Of a DNA stretch of 7,718 nt, positions 1 to 6,235 are shown in pieces. The notes beneath the pieces were generated by a model. That model was given only the letters and a program-made list of their open reading frames with translations. It had not been told where the DNA came from and ran no database searches. Positions within the stretch are counted from its first letter, which is position 1; every line of letters starts with the position of its first letter. Position numbers and translations under genes: made by a program. The DNA comes from Pseudomonas sp. (GTDB lineage: Bacteria; Pseudomonadota; Gammaproteobacteria; Pseudomonadales; Pseudomonadaceae). The DNA lies in NCBI GenBank assembly GCA_003527165.1, contig DPSI01000594.1, positions 1 to 7,718 of the forward strand, read 5' to 3'.

Positions 1-1191
1 GAAACCCGCGAAACCCTCGACGATCTGCAGGCCGAGCGCGATGCCCAGCAAGCCGAGCTGCGCGCGCTGAGCGCCGCTCATGCGGCGGTTACAGCCGAGC
101 TGAACGAACAGCAGAAGACTCATGAGCAGCGCCTGGACGATCTTCAGGGCGCCCGCGATGAGTTGCGTGCCCAGTTCGCCGAGCTGGCCGGGAAAATCTT
201 CGAGGAGCGTGAGCAGCGTTTCGCCGAGGCCAGCCATGAACGGCTCGGGCAGCTGCTGGACCCGTTGAAAGAGCGTATCCAGTTGTTCGAAAAACGCGTC
301 GAGGAAAGCTACCAGAACGAGGCGCGCGAACGGTTTTCCCTGGCCAGGGAGCTGGAGCGGCTGCAGCAGCTCAACCAGCGCCTGGGCGACGAGGCGACCA
401 ACCTGACACGCGCGCTGCAAGGGCAGAAGACTCAAGGTAACTGGGGTGAGCTGATCCTCGAGCGGGTGCTCGAACACGCCGGGCTCGAGAAGGGCCGCGA
501 ATACCACACCCAGGTCAGCCTCAGAAGCGCCGACGGCGAGCGTTTCCAGCCTGACGTGCTGATCCAGCTGCCCGGCGACAAGCAAGTAGTAGTGGACGCC
601 AAGGTCAGCCTTACCGCTTACCAGGCGCTGACCTGCGCCGAAGACGAAAGCAGCCGTGCGCTGGCGCTCAAGCAGCACGTCCTGTCGCTGCGCAATCACC
701 TGAAAGGCTTGTCGCTGAAGGATTACCAGCGTCTCGAAGGGCTGCAGAGCCTGGATTTCGTGCTGCTCTTCGTGCCGATCGAGGCCGCCTTCGCCGCGGC
801 ATTGCAGGGCGATCCCGAGCTGTTCCAAGAGGCCTACAGCAAGCACATCGTGATCGTCAGTCCAACCACTTTGCTCGCCACGCTTAGGGTGATCGACAGC
901 CTCTGGCGCCAGGAGCGACAAAGCCAGAACGCCCGCGAGATCGCCGAACGGGCCGGGGCGCTCTATGACAAATTTGCCGCCTTTATACAGGATCTGGACG
1001 AGATCGGTACTCGCCTGCAGCAGCTGGACAAGGCCTACCTCGGGGCGCGCAACAAGCTCACCGACGGGCGCGGCAATCTAGTGAGCCGTGCCGAACAGCT
1101 TAAGCTGTTGGGCGCGCGAGCCAGCAAGCGGCTGCCCGCCGACTGGCTCGAGCGGGCCGGGGCCGAGACGCCGCTGGAAGCCGAGGACTAG
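1..1191 (+). CDS. rmuC: DNA recombination protein RmuC, C-terminal part (5' end outside window)
   Basis: The frame is open from the first base, so the start codon and the expected N-terminal membrane anchor lie upstream; 396 residues are visible (E. coli RmuC is 475). Visible residues 1 to about 130 are charged and rich in Glu, Gln, Arg and Leu, as expected for the long coiled coil of this family. The RmuC core follows: a Gly-Asn-Trp-Gly-Glu motif (Glu about residue 150), Pro-Asp (Asp about 185) and a Val-Asp-Ala-Lys strand (Asp about 199, Lys about 201). This pattern resembles the PD-(D/E)xK nuclease-like core. RmuC is known to limit inversions at short inverted repeats, and a nuclease role is inferred for the family. 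A TTG at 163 could be mistaken for a start, but the coiled coil continues upstream of it. The gene ends 15 bases from the stop of a minus-strand small ORF, so the two transcription units converge. Confidence 0.93.
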   Translation, partial: ETRETLDDLQAERDAQQAELRALSAAHAAVTAELNEQQKTHEQRLDDLQGARDELRAQFAELAGKIFEEREQRFAEASHERLGQLLDPLKERIQLFEKRVEESYQNEARERFSLARELERLQQLNQRLGDEATNLTRALQGQKTQGNWGELILERVLEHAGLEKGREYHTQVSLRSADGERFQPDVLIQLPGDKQVVVDAKVSLTAYQALTCAEDESSRALALKQHVLSLRNHLKGLSLKDYQRLEGLQSLDFVLLFVPIEAAFAAALQGDPELFQEAYSKHIVIVSPTTLLATLRVIDSLWRQERQSQNAREIAERAGALYDKFAAFIQDLDEIGTRLQQLDKAYLGARNKLTDGRGNLVSRAEQLKLLGARASKRLPADWLERAGAETPLEAED

Positions 1192-1192
1192 C

Positions 1193-1206
1193 GACGGCGT
1201 ACCGTC
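1193..1206. terminator. Short hairpin between convergent genes (possible weak terminator)
   Basis: The arms GACGG (1193-1197) and CCGTC (1202-1206) flank a 4-base loop, just after the rmuC stop and just before the stop of the minus-strand small ORF. A hairpin could form in either transcript. There is no T-tract on either side, so it is not a canonical intrinsic terminator. It may simply be a chance dyad, or a boundary hairpin used with Rho. Confidence 0.25.
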
Positions 1207-1338
1207 TCATACCAGCCACAGCACCGCGAGCCCGGCGAGCACGCCGCCGAACATGAATGGTAGCGTCAACATCGCCAGGGCGCGCCCGTCGACGAACAGG
1301 ATCAGCCGGGCCTTGACCAGGCTGTTGCACAGGCGCAA
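1207..1338 (-). CDS. Putative 43-residue single-span membrane protein downstream of the sensor kinase
   Basis: I do not recognise this protein. The ORF starts at TTG (1338-1336) and ends at TGA (1209-1207). The TTG is preceded by GAGG with 5 bases between, a good Shine-Dalgarno placement, and lies 7 bases after the kinase stop, so translational coupling or reinitiation is plausible. An in-frame TGA upstream, overlapping the kinase 3' end, excludes a longer version. The product has a short basic N-terminus (Arg2, Lys9, Arg11), a hydrophobic stretch interrupted by Asp-Gly-Arg (residues 17-19), and a hydrophobic segment from about residue 20 to 43 rich in Leu, Gly, Ala and Phe. It ends with Leu-Trp-Leu-Val, as for an inner-membrane helix. 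Nearly all codons end in G or C, like the neighbouring genes. It could be a partner of the membrane kinase or an unrelated small protein; function is unknown. A GTG-started ORF in another frame overlapping here has an Arg/Pro/Ala-rich product and looks spurious. Confidence 0.6.
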   Translation of the reverse strand: MRLCNSLVKARLILFVDGRALAMLTLPFMFGGVLAGLAVLWLV

Positions 1339-1345
1339 GTCCGCC

Positions 1346-4300
1346 TCAGTGCAGCGGAACGTGGCGGCTCATCAACGCGCGCAGGGCAGCCGGCTTGACC
1401 GGTTTGGCCAAGAAGTCGAGCCCCGGCGCGTGGATGGCGGCGATCAGCTCTTCCCGTCCATCGGCGCTGATCACCACACCGGGCACCCGCTCGCCGAGGC
1501 GGGTGCGCAGCCAGGCCATCAGCTCCGAACCGGTTTCGCCATGATCCAGATGATAGTCGACCAGCACCAGTTGCGGCCGTACGTCTTCTTTCAGCAACGC
1601 CTCGCATTCGGCTCGGTTATTGGCGGTCCAAACTTGGCATCCCCAGCGCGACAGCAAGCTGTGCATGCCGACCAGAATGCTGTCTTCGTTGTCGATGCAC
1701 AGCACCTGGATGCCGGTTAGCGCCGTCTGTTGCGCTTCGCCATTGCCATTGGCCTTCACCTGCCGGGCCGGGGTGCTGGCGATCGGTACCGTCACGCTGA
1801 ATACGCTGCCTTTGCCGGGCCAGGAGCGCACCGACAGCGGGTGATCGAGGACTTGGCAGAAGCCGTCTGCGATTGCCAGGCCCAGGCCCAGGCCTTTCTC
1901 GGCGCGGGTCTGATGGCTGTCCAGGCGTTTGAACTCCTCGAAGATCACCCGTAGCTTGTCTTCGGCGATGCCCGGGCCGCGGTCCCAGACCTCGAGCCGC
2001 AAGGACGAGCCCTGACGCCGCACGCCTAGTACCACGCGGCCTTTGGCGTAGCGGAAGGCGTTGGTCAGGAAGTTCTGCAGGACTCGGCGCAGCAGACGGA
2101 TGTCGCTATCGACCCGCAGCCGGCTGCCATGCACCTTGAAGTCGACGCCCTGTTCAACCGCCAGCATGGTGAATTCGGTACTCAGCGTGTCGAACAGGGT
2201 CGCCAGGGGGAAGGGATTGCGATCGGGGGTGATGCGACCGTTCTCCAGGCGTGAAATGTCCAGCAGGTCCGATATCAGGTCTTCGGCCGAGCGTAGCGAA
2301 CCGTCCAGATGACGGACCAGATCCCGCGCTTCAGTCGGCAGCGCATCATGCTGGTGCGACAGGGCGGCGGAGAACAGCCGTGCAGCATTTAATGGCTGCA
2401 TCAGGTCATGGCTGACCGCCGCCAGGAAACGCGTCTTGGACTGATTGGCCGCCTCAGCGGTGCTCTTGGCTTCGGTCAGCGCCTTGTTCAGCTCTGACAG
2501 TTCCTGGGTCCGTTCGCCGACGCGCTGCTCCAGACCTTCGTTGGCGTCCTTGAGCGCACGTTCGGCCTCGCGGTAGGCGGTGATGTCGCTGAAGCTCATG
2601 ACGAAGCCGCCGCCGGGCATCGGATTGCCGATCAGTTCGACCACACGGCCGTTGGGGAACATCCGCTCGGAGGTGTGCGCACGGCCCTGACGCATCCAGT
2701 ACAGTCGCTTGGCCACATGGGTATCGGGGTCACCGGGGCCGCAGAGGCCACGCTCGGCGTTGTAGCGGATGATGTCGGCGATCGGCCGACCGATATAAAC
2801 CAGCCCGTCCGGATACTCGAAGATTTCCAGGTAGCGGTGGTTCCAGGCCACCAGCCGCAGCGACTGGTCGACCACGCTGATGCCCTGGGTAATGTTCTCG
2901 ATCGCGCCCTGCAGCAGGGCGCGGTTGAACTGCAGCACCTCCGAGGCTTCGCCGACGATGCGCACCACGTCATCGACCTGCATGTCGCGGCCCTCCAGTG
3001 CGGCCTTGACCACGGCGCGCGTCGAGGACGCGCCCAGGACACCGGCGAGCAGGCGCTCGGTGTGGGCGATCCACTGGCCGTCGGCTTGTTGCTTGGGCGA
3101 GTAGTCATGACCGTGACGTCGGGCGAAGCGCTGGAAGCTGAGCTCCGCGCGTTCGGCGCCGACGAAACGCGAGGCCAGCGAGAGCAGATCCTCGACCTGC
3201 ACGGCGAGCAACCGGCGGGCGTTGGGGGTGGCGTGAATCTCCTGACCGATGAAACGACTGGCTTGCCAATGCTCGGCGACGCGGGTCTGCGACAGGATCG
3301 AAACCCAGAAGAACAAGGTCGCGTTGCCCACCAGCGAGAGCGTCACGCCGAGCGTCAGCGCGCTGGTGTTGAATGGCAGCTCGGTGGTGTACATCCATTG
3401 CAGGCCGGGGAACATCTCCAATGGCCAGCCGAGCAGCGGCAAAATCAGCGTGTAGACCCAGATCAGCGCGCCGGCAGTGAGGCCGGCAAACACGCCGCGC
3501 CGGTTGGCCTGTTTCCAATACAGGGCGCCAACCATTGCCGGGGCGAGCTGTGTCAGGGCGGCAAAGGCGATCTGACCGATGGTTGCCAGGCTGGCGCTGG
3601 AGCCGAGCAGGCGGTAGCTGACATAGGCCAGCAGCAGGATGGCGACGATACTGATGCGGCGCACCGACAGCATCCAGTGGCGGAACACCTCGAAGGGTTG
3701 TTCGGCCTCCTTGCGGCGCAGCAGCCAGGGCAGCAGCATGTCGTTGGACACCATGGTCGACAGCGCCACGCTGGCGACGATGACCATGCCGGTGGCCGCC
3801 GAAGCGCCGCCGATGAAGGCCAGCATCGCCAAAGCCGGGTGGGCTTCAGCCAGCGGAAGACTGATCACGAAGGAGTCGGGCGTGACTCCGCTCGGCAGCA
3901 GCAGTTGTCCGGCCAGTGCGATCGGGATGACGAACAAGGCGGCCAGGACCAGGTACAGCGGAAAGACCCAGCGCGCCAGGCGGAAGTCGCGCGGCTCGAT
4001 GTTTTCCACCACGGTCACATGGAACTGTCGCGGCAGGCAGACGATGGCCATCAGCGCCACGGTGGTCTGCACCAGCATCGCCGGCCAGTTCACCGTCTCT
4101 TCCCAGTAGCCGGTCAGCTCTGACGAATCGTAGGCTTGGTTGAAGAGATCGCCGAAGCCGTCGAACAGACCGAACGTGACAAAGACGCCGACGGCGATGA
4201 AGGCAAACAGCTTGACCAGCGACTCGAAGGCAATCGCCAGAACCATGCCGCGGTGATGCTCGGTGACATCAAGGTTGCGCGTGCCGAACAGCACGGTGAA

Positions 4301-4816
4301 CAGCGCCAGCACCACGGACACGATCAGTGCCGTGTCCTGGGCTCCGGAGCCGGCGGCGGCCTCGCTGTGATTGCCGATCAGCAGGTTCACGCCCAGCACG
4401 ATGCCCTTGAGCTGCAGGGCGATATAGGGCAACACGCCGACCAGGCAGATCAGCGTTATGACCACCGCGAGCAACTGCGACTTGCCATAACGCGCCGCGA
4501 TGAAGTCGGCGATGGAGGTGATGTTCTCCTGCTTGCTAATCATGATCATCTTCTGGATGACCTGAGGTGCCAGCAGCATCAGCAGAATCGGTCCGAGGTA
4601 GATCGGCAGGAAGGACCAGAGCTGTTCGGCGGCCTGGCCGACGGCACCGAAGAAAGTCCAGCTGGTGCAATAGACCGCCAGCGACAGGCTGTAGACCCAG
4701 GCGCGCACACGCGGCGGCATCGGCGCGCTGTTGCGATCGCCATAGAAGGCGATGGCAAACAGTACGGCCATATAAGCAAAGGCGACCAGCGCGATCAGCC
4801 CACCGGACAACGACAT
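1346..4816 (-). CDS. mxtR: Hybrid sensor histidine kinase with SLC5 symporter sensor domain (MxtR/CrbS type)
   Basis: This is an inner-membrane hybrid sensor kinase of 1156 residues. Residues about 6-509 contain some 13 hydrophobic helices and resemble sodium:solute symporters (SLC5/SSSF). A helical linker at about 535-625 fits the STAC domain seen in such kinases. A PAS domain (about 630-748) and a coiled coil follow. The HisKA domain carries the phospho-acceptor His803 in Ser-His-Asp-Leu-Met-Gln-Pro. The ATPase domain has Asn915/Asn919, the G1 motif around Asp945 and a Gly-Leu-Gly-Leu-Gly-Leu motif near 974-982. The C-terminal receiver (about 1036-1155) has acidic residues Asp1042/Glu1044/Asp1045, phospho-acceptor Asp1087, Ser1117 and Lys1138, so it looks active. 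The ATG at 4816 is preferred because GGAG lies 8 bases upstream; the GTG at 4837 has no ribosome site. Architecture and length match P. aeruginosa MxtR (PA3271) and CrbS, which act with the LuxR-type regulator ErdR/CrbR on acetyl-CoA synthetase and, in P. aeruginosa, on MexT-linked quinolone signalling. CbrA shares the symporter but lacks the receiver. The partner regulator is not in the window. Confidence 0.92.
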   Translation of the reverse strand: MSLSGGLIALVAFAYMAVLFAIAFYGDRNSAPMPPRVRAWVYSLSLAVYCTSWTFFGAVGQAAEQLWSFLPIYLGPILLMLLAPQVIQKMIMISKQENITSIADFIAARYGKSQLLAVVITLICLVGVLPYIALQLKGIVLGVNLLIGNHSEAAAGSGAQDTALIVSVVLALFTVLFGTRNLDVTEHHRGMVLAIAFESLVKLFAFIAVGVFVTFGLFDGFGDLFNQAYDSSELTGYWEETVNWPAMLVQTTVALMAIVCLPRQFHVTVVENIEPRDFRLARWVFPLYLVLAALFVIPIALAGQLLLPSGVTPDSFVISLPLAEAHPALAMLAFIGGASAATGMVIVASVALSTMVSNDMLLPWLLRRKEAEQPFEVFRHWMLSVRRISIVAILLLAYVSYRLLGSSASLATIGQIAFAALTQLAPAMVGALYWKQANRRGVFAGLTAGALIWVYTLILPLLGWPLEMFPGLQWMYTTELPFNTSALTLGVTLSLVGNATLFFWVSILSQTRVAEHWQASRFIGQEIHATPNARRLLAVQVEDLLSLASRFVGAERAELSFQRFARRHGHDYSPKQQADGQWIAHTERLLAGVLGASSTRAVVKAALEGRDMQVDDVVRIVGEASEVLQFNRALLQGAIENITQGISVVDQSLRLVAWNHRYLEIFEYPDGLVYIGRPIADIIRYNAERGLCGPGDPDTHVAKRLYWMRQGRAHTSERMFPNGRVVELIGNPMPGGGFVMSFSDITAYREAERALKDANEGLEQRVGERTQELSELNKALTEAKSTAEAANQSKTRFLAAVSHDLMQPLNAARLFSAALSHQHDALPTEARDLVRHLDGSLRSAEDLISDLLDISRLENGRITPDRNPFPLATLFDTLSTEFTMLAVEQGVDFKVHGSRLRVDSDIRLLRRVLQNFLTNAFRYAKGRVVLGVRRQGSSLRLEVWDRGPGIAEDKLRVIFEEFKRLDSHQTRAEKGLGLGLAIADGFCQVLDHPLSVRSWPGKGSVFSVTVPIASTPARQVKANGNGEAQQTALTGIQVLCIDNEDSILVGMHSLLSRWGCQVWTANNRAECEALLKEDVRPQLVLVDYHLDHGETGSELMAWLRTRLGERVPGVVISADGREELIAAIHAPGLDFLAKPVKPAALRALMSRHVPLH

Positions 4817-4941
4817 GCTGCGAACTCCAGACGACACATGAAAAGCGGGCTTGAGCCCCGATCATTTCGGCGAAATGGCCGGTAAACGGGCCAGGCGGCG
4901 CTGACCTGAGTCGGTACAGCGGGCCGATTGCGCCATCGACG

Positions 4942-4955
4942 CTGACCAGGGTCAG
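4942..4955. repeat. Perfect 6-2-6 inverted repeat in the kinase leader
   Basis: The sequence CTGACC-AG-GGTCAG is a perfect dyad with a 2-base centre, about 126 bases upstream of the kinase start. The compact spacing suits a dimeric DNA-binding protein better than an RNA hairpin, whose loop would be too short. Its left arm is part of the CGCTGACC 8-mer repeated 41 bases away at 4899-4906. The identity of any binding protein is unknown. Confidence 0.35.
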
Positions 4956-5091
4956 ACGGTGCGATTGTTCGGGGCCGGGTACCACTCGGGCGACTGCCCA
5001 GGCTCGGCAGGTTTCGGATAACCGGAGGCTGCCGCTTATTGATAGATGAATTTGCAAAGTTTCGCAGCAAAAGAGGTGCGCGTGTTGCGGC

Positions 5092-5107
5092 TGCGACCAT
5101 GGTCGCA
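5092..5107. promoter_or_regulatory. Perfect 16-bp palindrome, candidate operator
   Basis: TGCGACCATGGTCGCA reads identically on both strands over all 16 bases and stops being symmetrical at the next pair. It lies in the divergent region, about 276 bases upstream of the kinase start and 217 bases upstream of the acetyltransferase start. It is about 20-35 bases from the AT-rich patch where a minus-strand promoter might sit. The form fits a binding site for a dimeric helix-turn-helix regulator. I cannot name the regulator. Confidence 0.45.
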
Positions 5108-5228
5108 TGAGGTCGGTCGTCGCGGGGAAGCCGGCGCAGGTAGCGGTGCTGCCTTGCTGATCGATCCTTCGTGCAGCGGATTGGCTCAGTGTCGGCAACG
5201 CGCATGAGGTGGCCCGGCTTGCCTTGGA

Positions 5229-5245
5229 TTGGCAGTTGTCATGCT
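5229..5245 (+). promoter_or_regulatory. Sigma-54-like (-24/-12) promoter candidate upstream of the acetyltransferase
   Basis: TTGGCA (5229-5234) carries the GG doublet of a -24 element at 5231-5232. A GC doublet (5243-5244) follows after exactly 10 bases, in the context ATGCT, close to the consensus TTGCW. Transcription would start near 5256 and give a leader of about 68 bases to the start codon at 5324. The match is partial: the base after TGGCA is G rather than C, and ATGC replaces TTGC. No enhancer site was recognised. Confidence 0.27.
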
Positions 5246-5323
5246 GCGGACTGTCACCGGGCACTTCCTGCCTGCGCGGGGATCACAACAGCGTTCCATC
5301 CGCCTCTATCAGGAGACTATTCG

Positions 5324-5893
5324 ATGTTCACGCCGCGCCCGGTCACTTTGCAGAGGGGCGCCTTGCGCCTGGAGCCGCTTGCAGAAACCGACATCCCGGC
5401 CCTGGTGGAGCTCGCCGAGCGCAACCGAGACGAGCTGATCTACCTCAACGGGCCCTTGCGCCCGGACTGGTATCGCTTTGCACTCAGCGAACAGCGCGAC
5501 GGTCGAGCCGTGGCGTTCACCCTGCGCATGGTCGACCGCATCGTCGGGACCACCCGTTTCGCCGATTTCAACCCCTCGCTGCCGTCCGGCGAACTAGGCT
5601 GGACCTGGCTGGACAAGGCCGAGCACGGCACCGGCCTGAACACTTCGATCAAGTACCTGCTGCTCAAACACGCCTTCGAAGACTGGCAATTGGTGCGCCT
5701 GCAGCTGAAGACCGCTGCGAGCAACCTGCGCTCCCAGCGCGCCATCGAGAAGCTCGGCGCCCAGCGCGAAGGCCTGCTCCGCAACCACCGCCGTCTTGCC
5801 GATGGCCGCCTGGATGACACCGTGCTCTACAGCATTACCGACCGGGAATGGCCTGCGGTCAGGGGTGTGCTGGAAGCGCGGGCGTATGGTTGA
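5324..5893 (+). CDS. GNAT-family N-acetyltransferase, RimJ/RimL type
   Basis: This is a 189-residue cytoplasmic protein of the GNAT fold, which transfers acetyl from acetyl-CoA to an amine on a protein N-terminus, a lysine or a small molecule. The N-terminal part (Leu-Arg-Leu-Glu-Pro-Leu, residues 14-19, then an Asp-Ile-Pro-Ala-Leu helix) is typical of the RimJ/RimL group. The acetyl-CoA-binding turn is His-Gly-Thr-Gly-Leu-Asn (101-106). The later family signature is Ala-Ser-Asn-Leu-Arg-Ser-Gln-Arg-Ala-Ile-Glu-Lys-Leu-Gly (132-145), followed by Gly150 and Asp165 positions usual in the group. The ATG at 5324 is chosen because AGGAG (5311-5315) sits 8 bases upstream; the frame stays open back to 5171, but that upstream part has no ribosome site and no GNAT character. 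The gene is divergent from the kinase gene. A GNAT gene beside the mxtR homologue also fits my memory of the P. aeruginosa order (PA3270/PA3271). The substrate is unknown; ribosomal-protein acetylation is not implied by the family name. Confidence 0.85.
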   Translation: MFTPRPVTLQRGALRLEPLAETDIPALVELAERNRDELIYLNGPLRPDWYRFALSEQRDGRAVAFTLRMVDRIVGTTRFADFNPSLPSGELGWTWLDKAEHGTGLNTSIKYLLLKHAFEDWQLVRLQLKTAASNLRSQRAIEKLGAQREGLLRNHRRLADGRLDDTVLYSITDREWPAVRGVLEARAYG

Positions 5894-6235
5894 TGCTTCG
5901 GTATCGCGCCGGCCGGTTGGTGTCGTTCAGTGCAACATCGATGGTCGCCTCCATGATCGGCGGAGCCATCCAACTGCTCCAGACGAGTGTGCTTTAGCTC
6001 CCTCTCCCCGCCGGGAAGAGGGTTGGATGAGGGGGAAGCCGCTCCGGGCTCGCTCATTAGTCCCACGAGAAGCACGCCCGTCGCCGTCAGGCACCGACAT
6101 AAGGTAATGTCTGCCGTTTCCACGGGCGGTTGTACTGTGGTCATCAGTTCGTCTTCACGTTCCCCTATGCTCGCTGCCGCGATGGCGGCGTGTAGCTCGT
6201 TATCCTTTTGCGGTGCATGTACCTAAGGAGCCTCG
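5894..6235. other. Gene-poor spacer between the acetyltransferase and azlC
   Basis: No well-supported gene is visible in these 342 bases. The spacer contains a repeat-type stem-loop at 5998-6035 and a short dyad GACAT-AAGGTA-ATGTC at 6096-6111. Its last part is the azlC leader. Base composition is less GC-biased than in the neighbouring genes. The open frames crossing it on both strands run through the stem-loop and yield Pro/Gly/Arg-rich products, which marks them as artefacts. I could not identify a convincing sigma-70 promoter for azlC. A 34-codon ORF that overlaps the acetyltransferase stop (5893-5997) is discussed separately as doubtful. Confidence 0.5.
5998..6035. repeat. Dispersed intergenic stem-loop repeat, possible terminator
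   Basis: CCCTCT (6000-6005) pairs with AGAGGG (6017-6022). Inside, CCC (6006-6008) pairs with GGG (6013-6015), leaving a 4-base loop and a bulged A at 6016. The tail GGATGAGGGGG follows. The pattern of CCCTCTCCCC, then GGGAGAGGG-like bases, then GGRTGAGGG is a familiar intergenic repeat type in Proteobacteria. Its mistranslation gives the common spurious Ser-Pro-Asn-Pro-Leu-Pro-Gly-Glu peptides, and one of the shadow frames here does exactly that. It lies about 105 bases after the acetyltransferase stop and could end its transcript, although only TT follows the stem. This is the only copy in the window. Confidence 0.55.

Larger units (their letters stand above)
4817..5323. promoter_or_regulatory. 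Divergent intergenic region between kinase and acetyltransferase genes
   Basis: No convincing protein or RNA gene is seen in these 507 bases; open frames here lack ribosome sites or show shuffled codon use. The region must hold the minus-strand kinase promoter and the plus-strand acetyltransferase promoter. An AT-rich patch at about 5037-5072 stands out from the GC-rich surroundings. On the minus strand it offers a weak -35-like TTGCTG (5070-5065) and, 17 bases on, ATCTAT (5047-5042), a poor -10. If used, it would give the kinase mRNA a leader of more than 200 bases. That leader contains inverted repeats at 4863-4877, 4876-4893 and 4942-4955. The 8-mer CGCTGACC also occurs twice, at 4899-4906 and 4940-4947, exactly 41 bases apart. 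No promoter call here is secure. Confidence 0.5.

Noticed and set aside
1100..1330. Minus-strand GTG frame of 76 codons overlapping the end of rmuC
   Set aside because: The product is Arg/Pro/Ala-rich, with no ribosome site, and it lies antisense to the rmuC end. The 43-codon ORF in another frame explains the region better.
2675..4123. Long plus-strand frame of 482 codons opposite the kinase gene
   Set aside because: It is the antisense shadow of a high-GC gene. The product is full of Gln, Gly, His, Asp and Arg with no domain pattern, and the minus-strand kinase has full-length motifs throughout.
4136..4885. Plus-strand frame of 249 codons over the kinase N-terminus
   Set aside because: The product is hydrophilic Gln/Asp/His/Arg-rich, the usual antisense of membrane helices. 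It has no ribosome site, and the opposite strand encodes clear membrane segments.
4536..5264. Minus-strand frame running from the intergenic region into the kinase gene in another frame
   Set aside because: There is no ribosome site at its start, no recognisable domain, and it overlaps the well-supported kinase start out of frame.
5171..5323. N-terminal extension of the acetyltransferase from an ATG at 5171
   Set aside because: The extra 51 residues lack GNAT features and a ribosome site, whereas the ATG at 5324 has AGGAG at good spacing.
6096..6111. Dyad GACAT-AAGGTA-ATGTC upstream of azlC as an operator
   Set aside because: The arms are only 5 bases and lie about 125 bases from the start codon with no promoter located nearby. 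This is within what chance produces.
5827..6144. Minus-strand frame of 105 codons across the acetyltransferase 3' end and the spacer
   Set aside because: It contains the Pro-Ser-Ser-Asn-Pro-Leu-Pro-Gly-Gly-Glu string that arises when the stem-loop repeat is translated, which indicates an artefact.
5987..6226. Plus-strand frame of 79 codons in the spacer before azlC
   Set aside because: It runs through the same stem-loop, has no ribosome site, and its Cys/Ser-rich product resembles nothing known.
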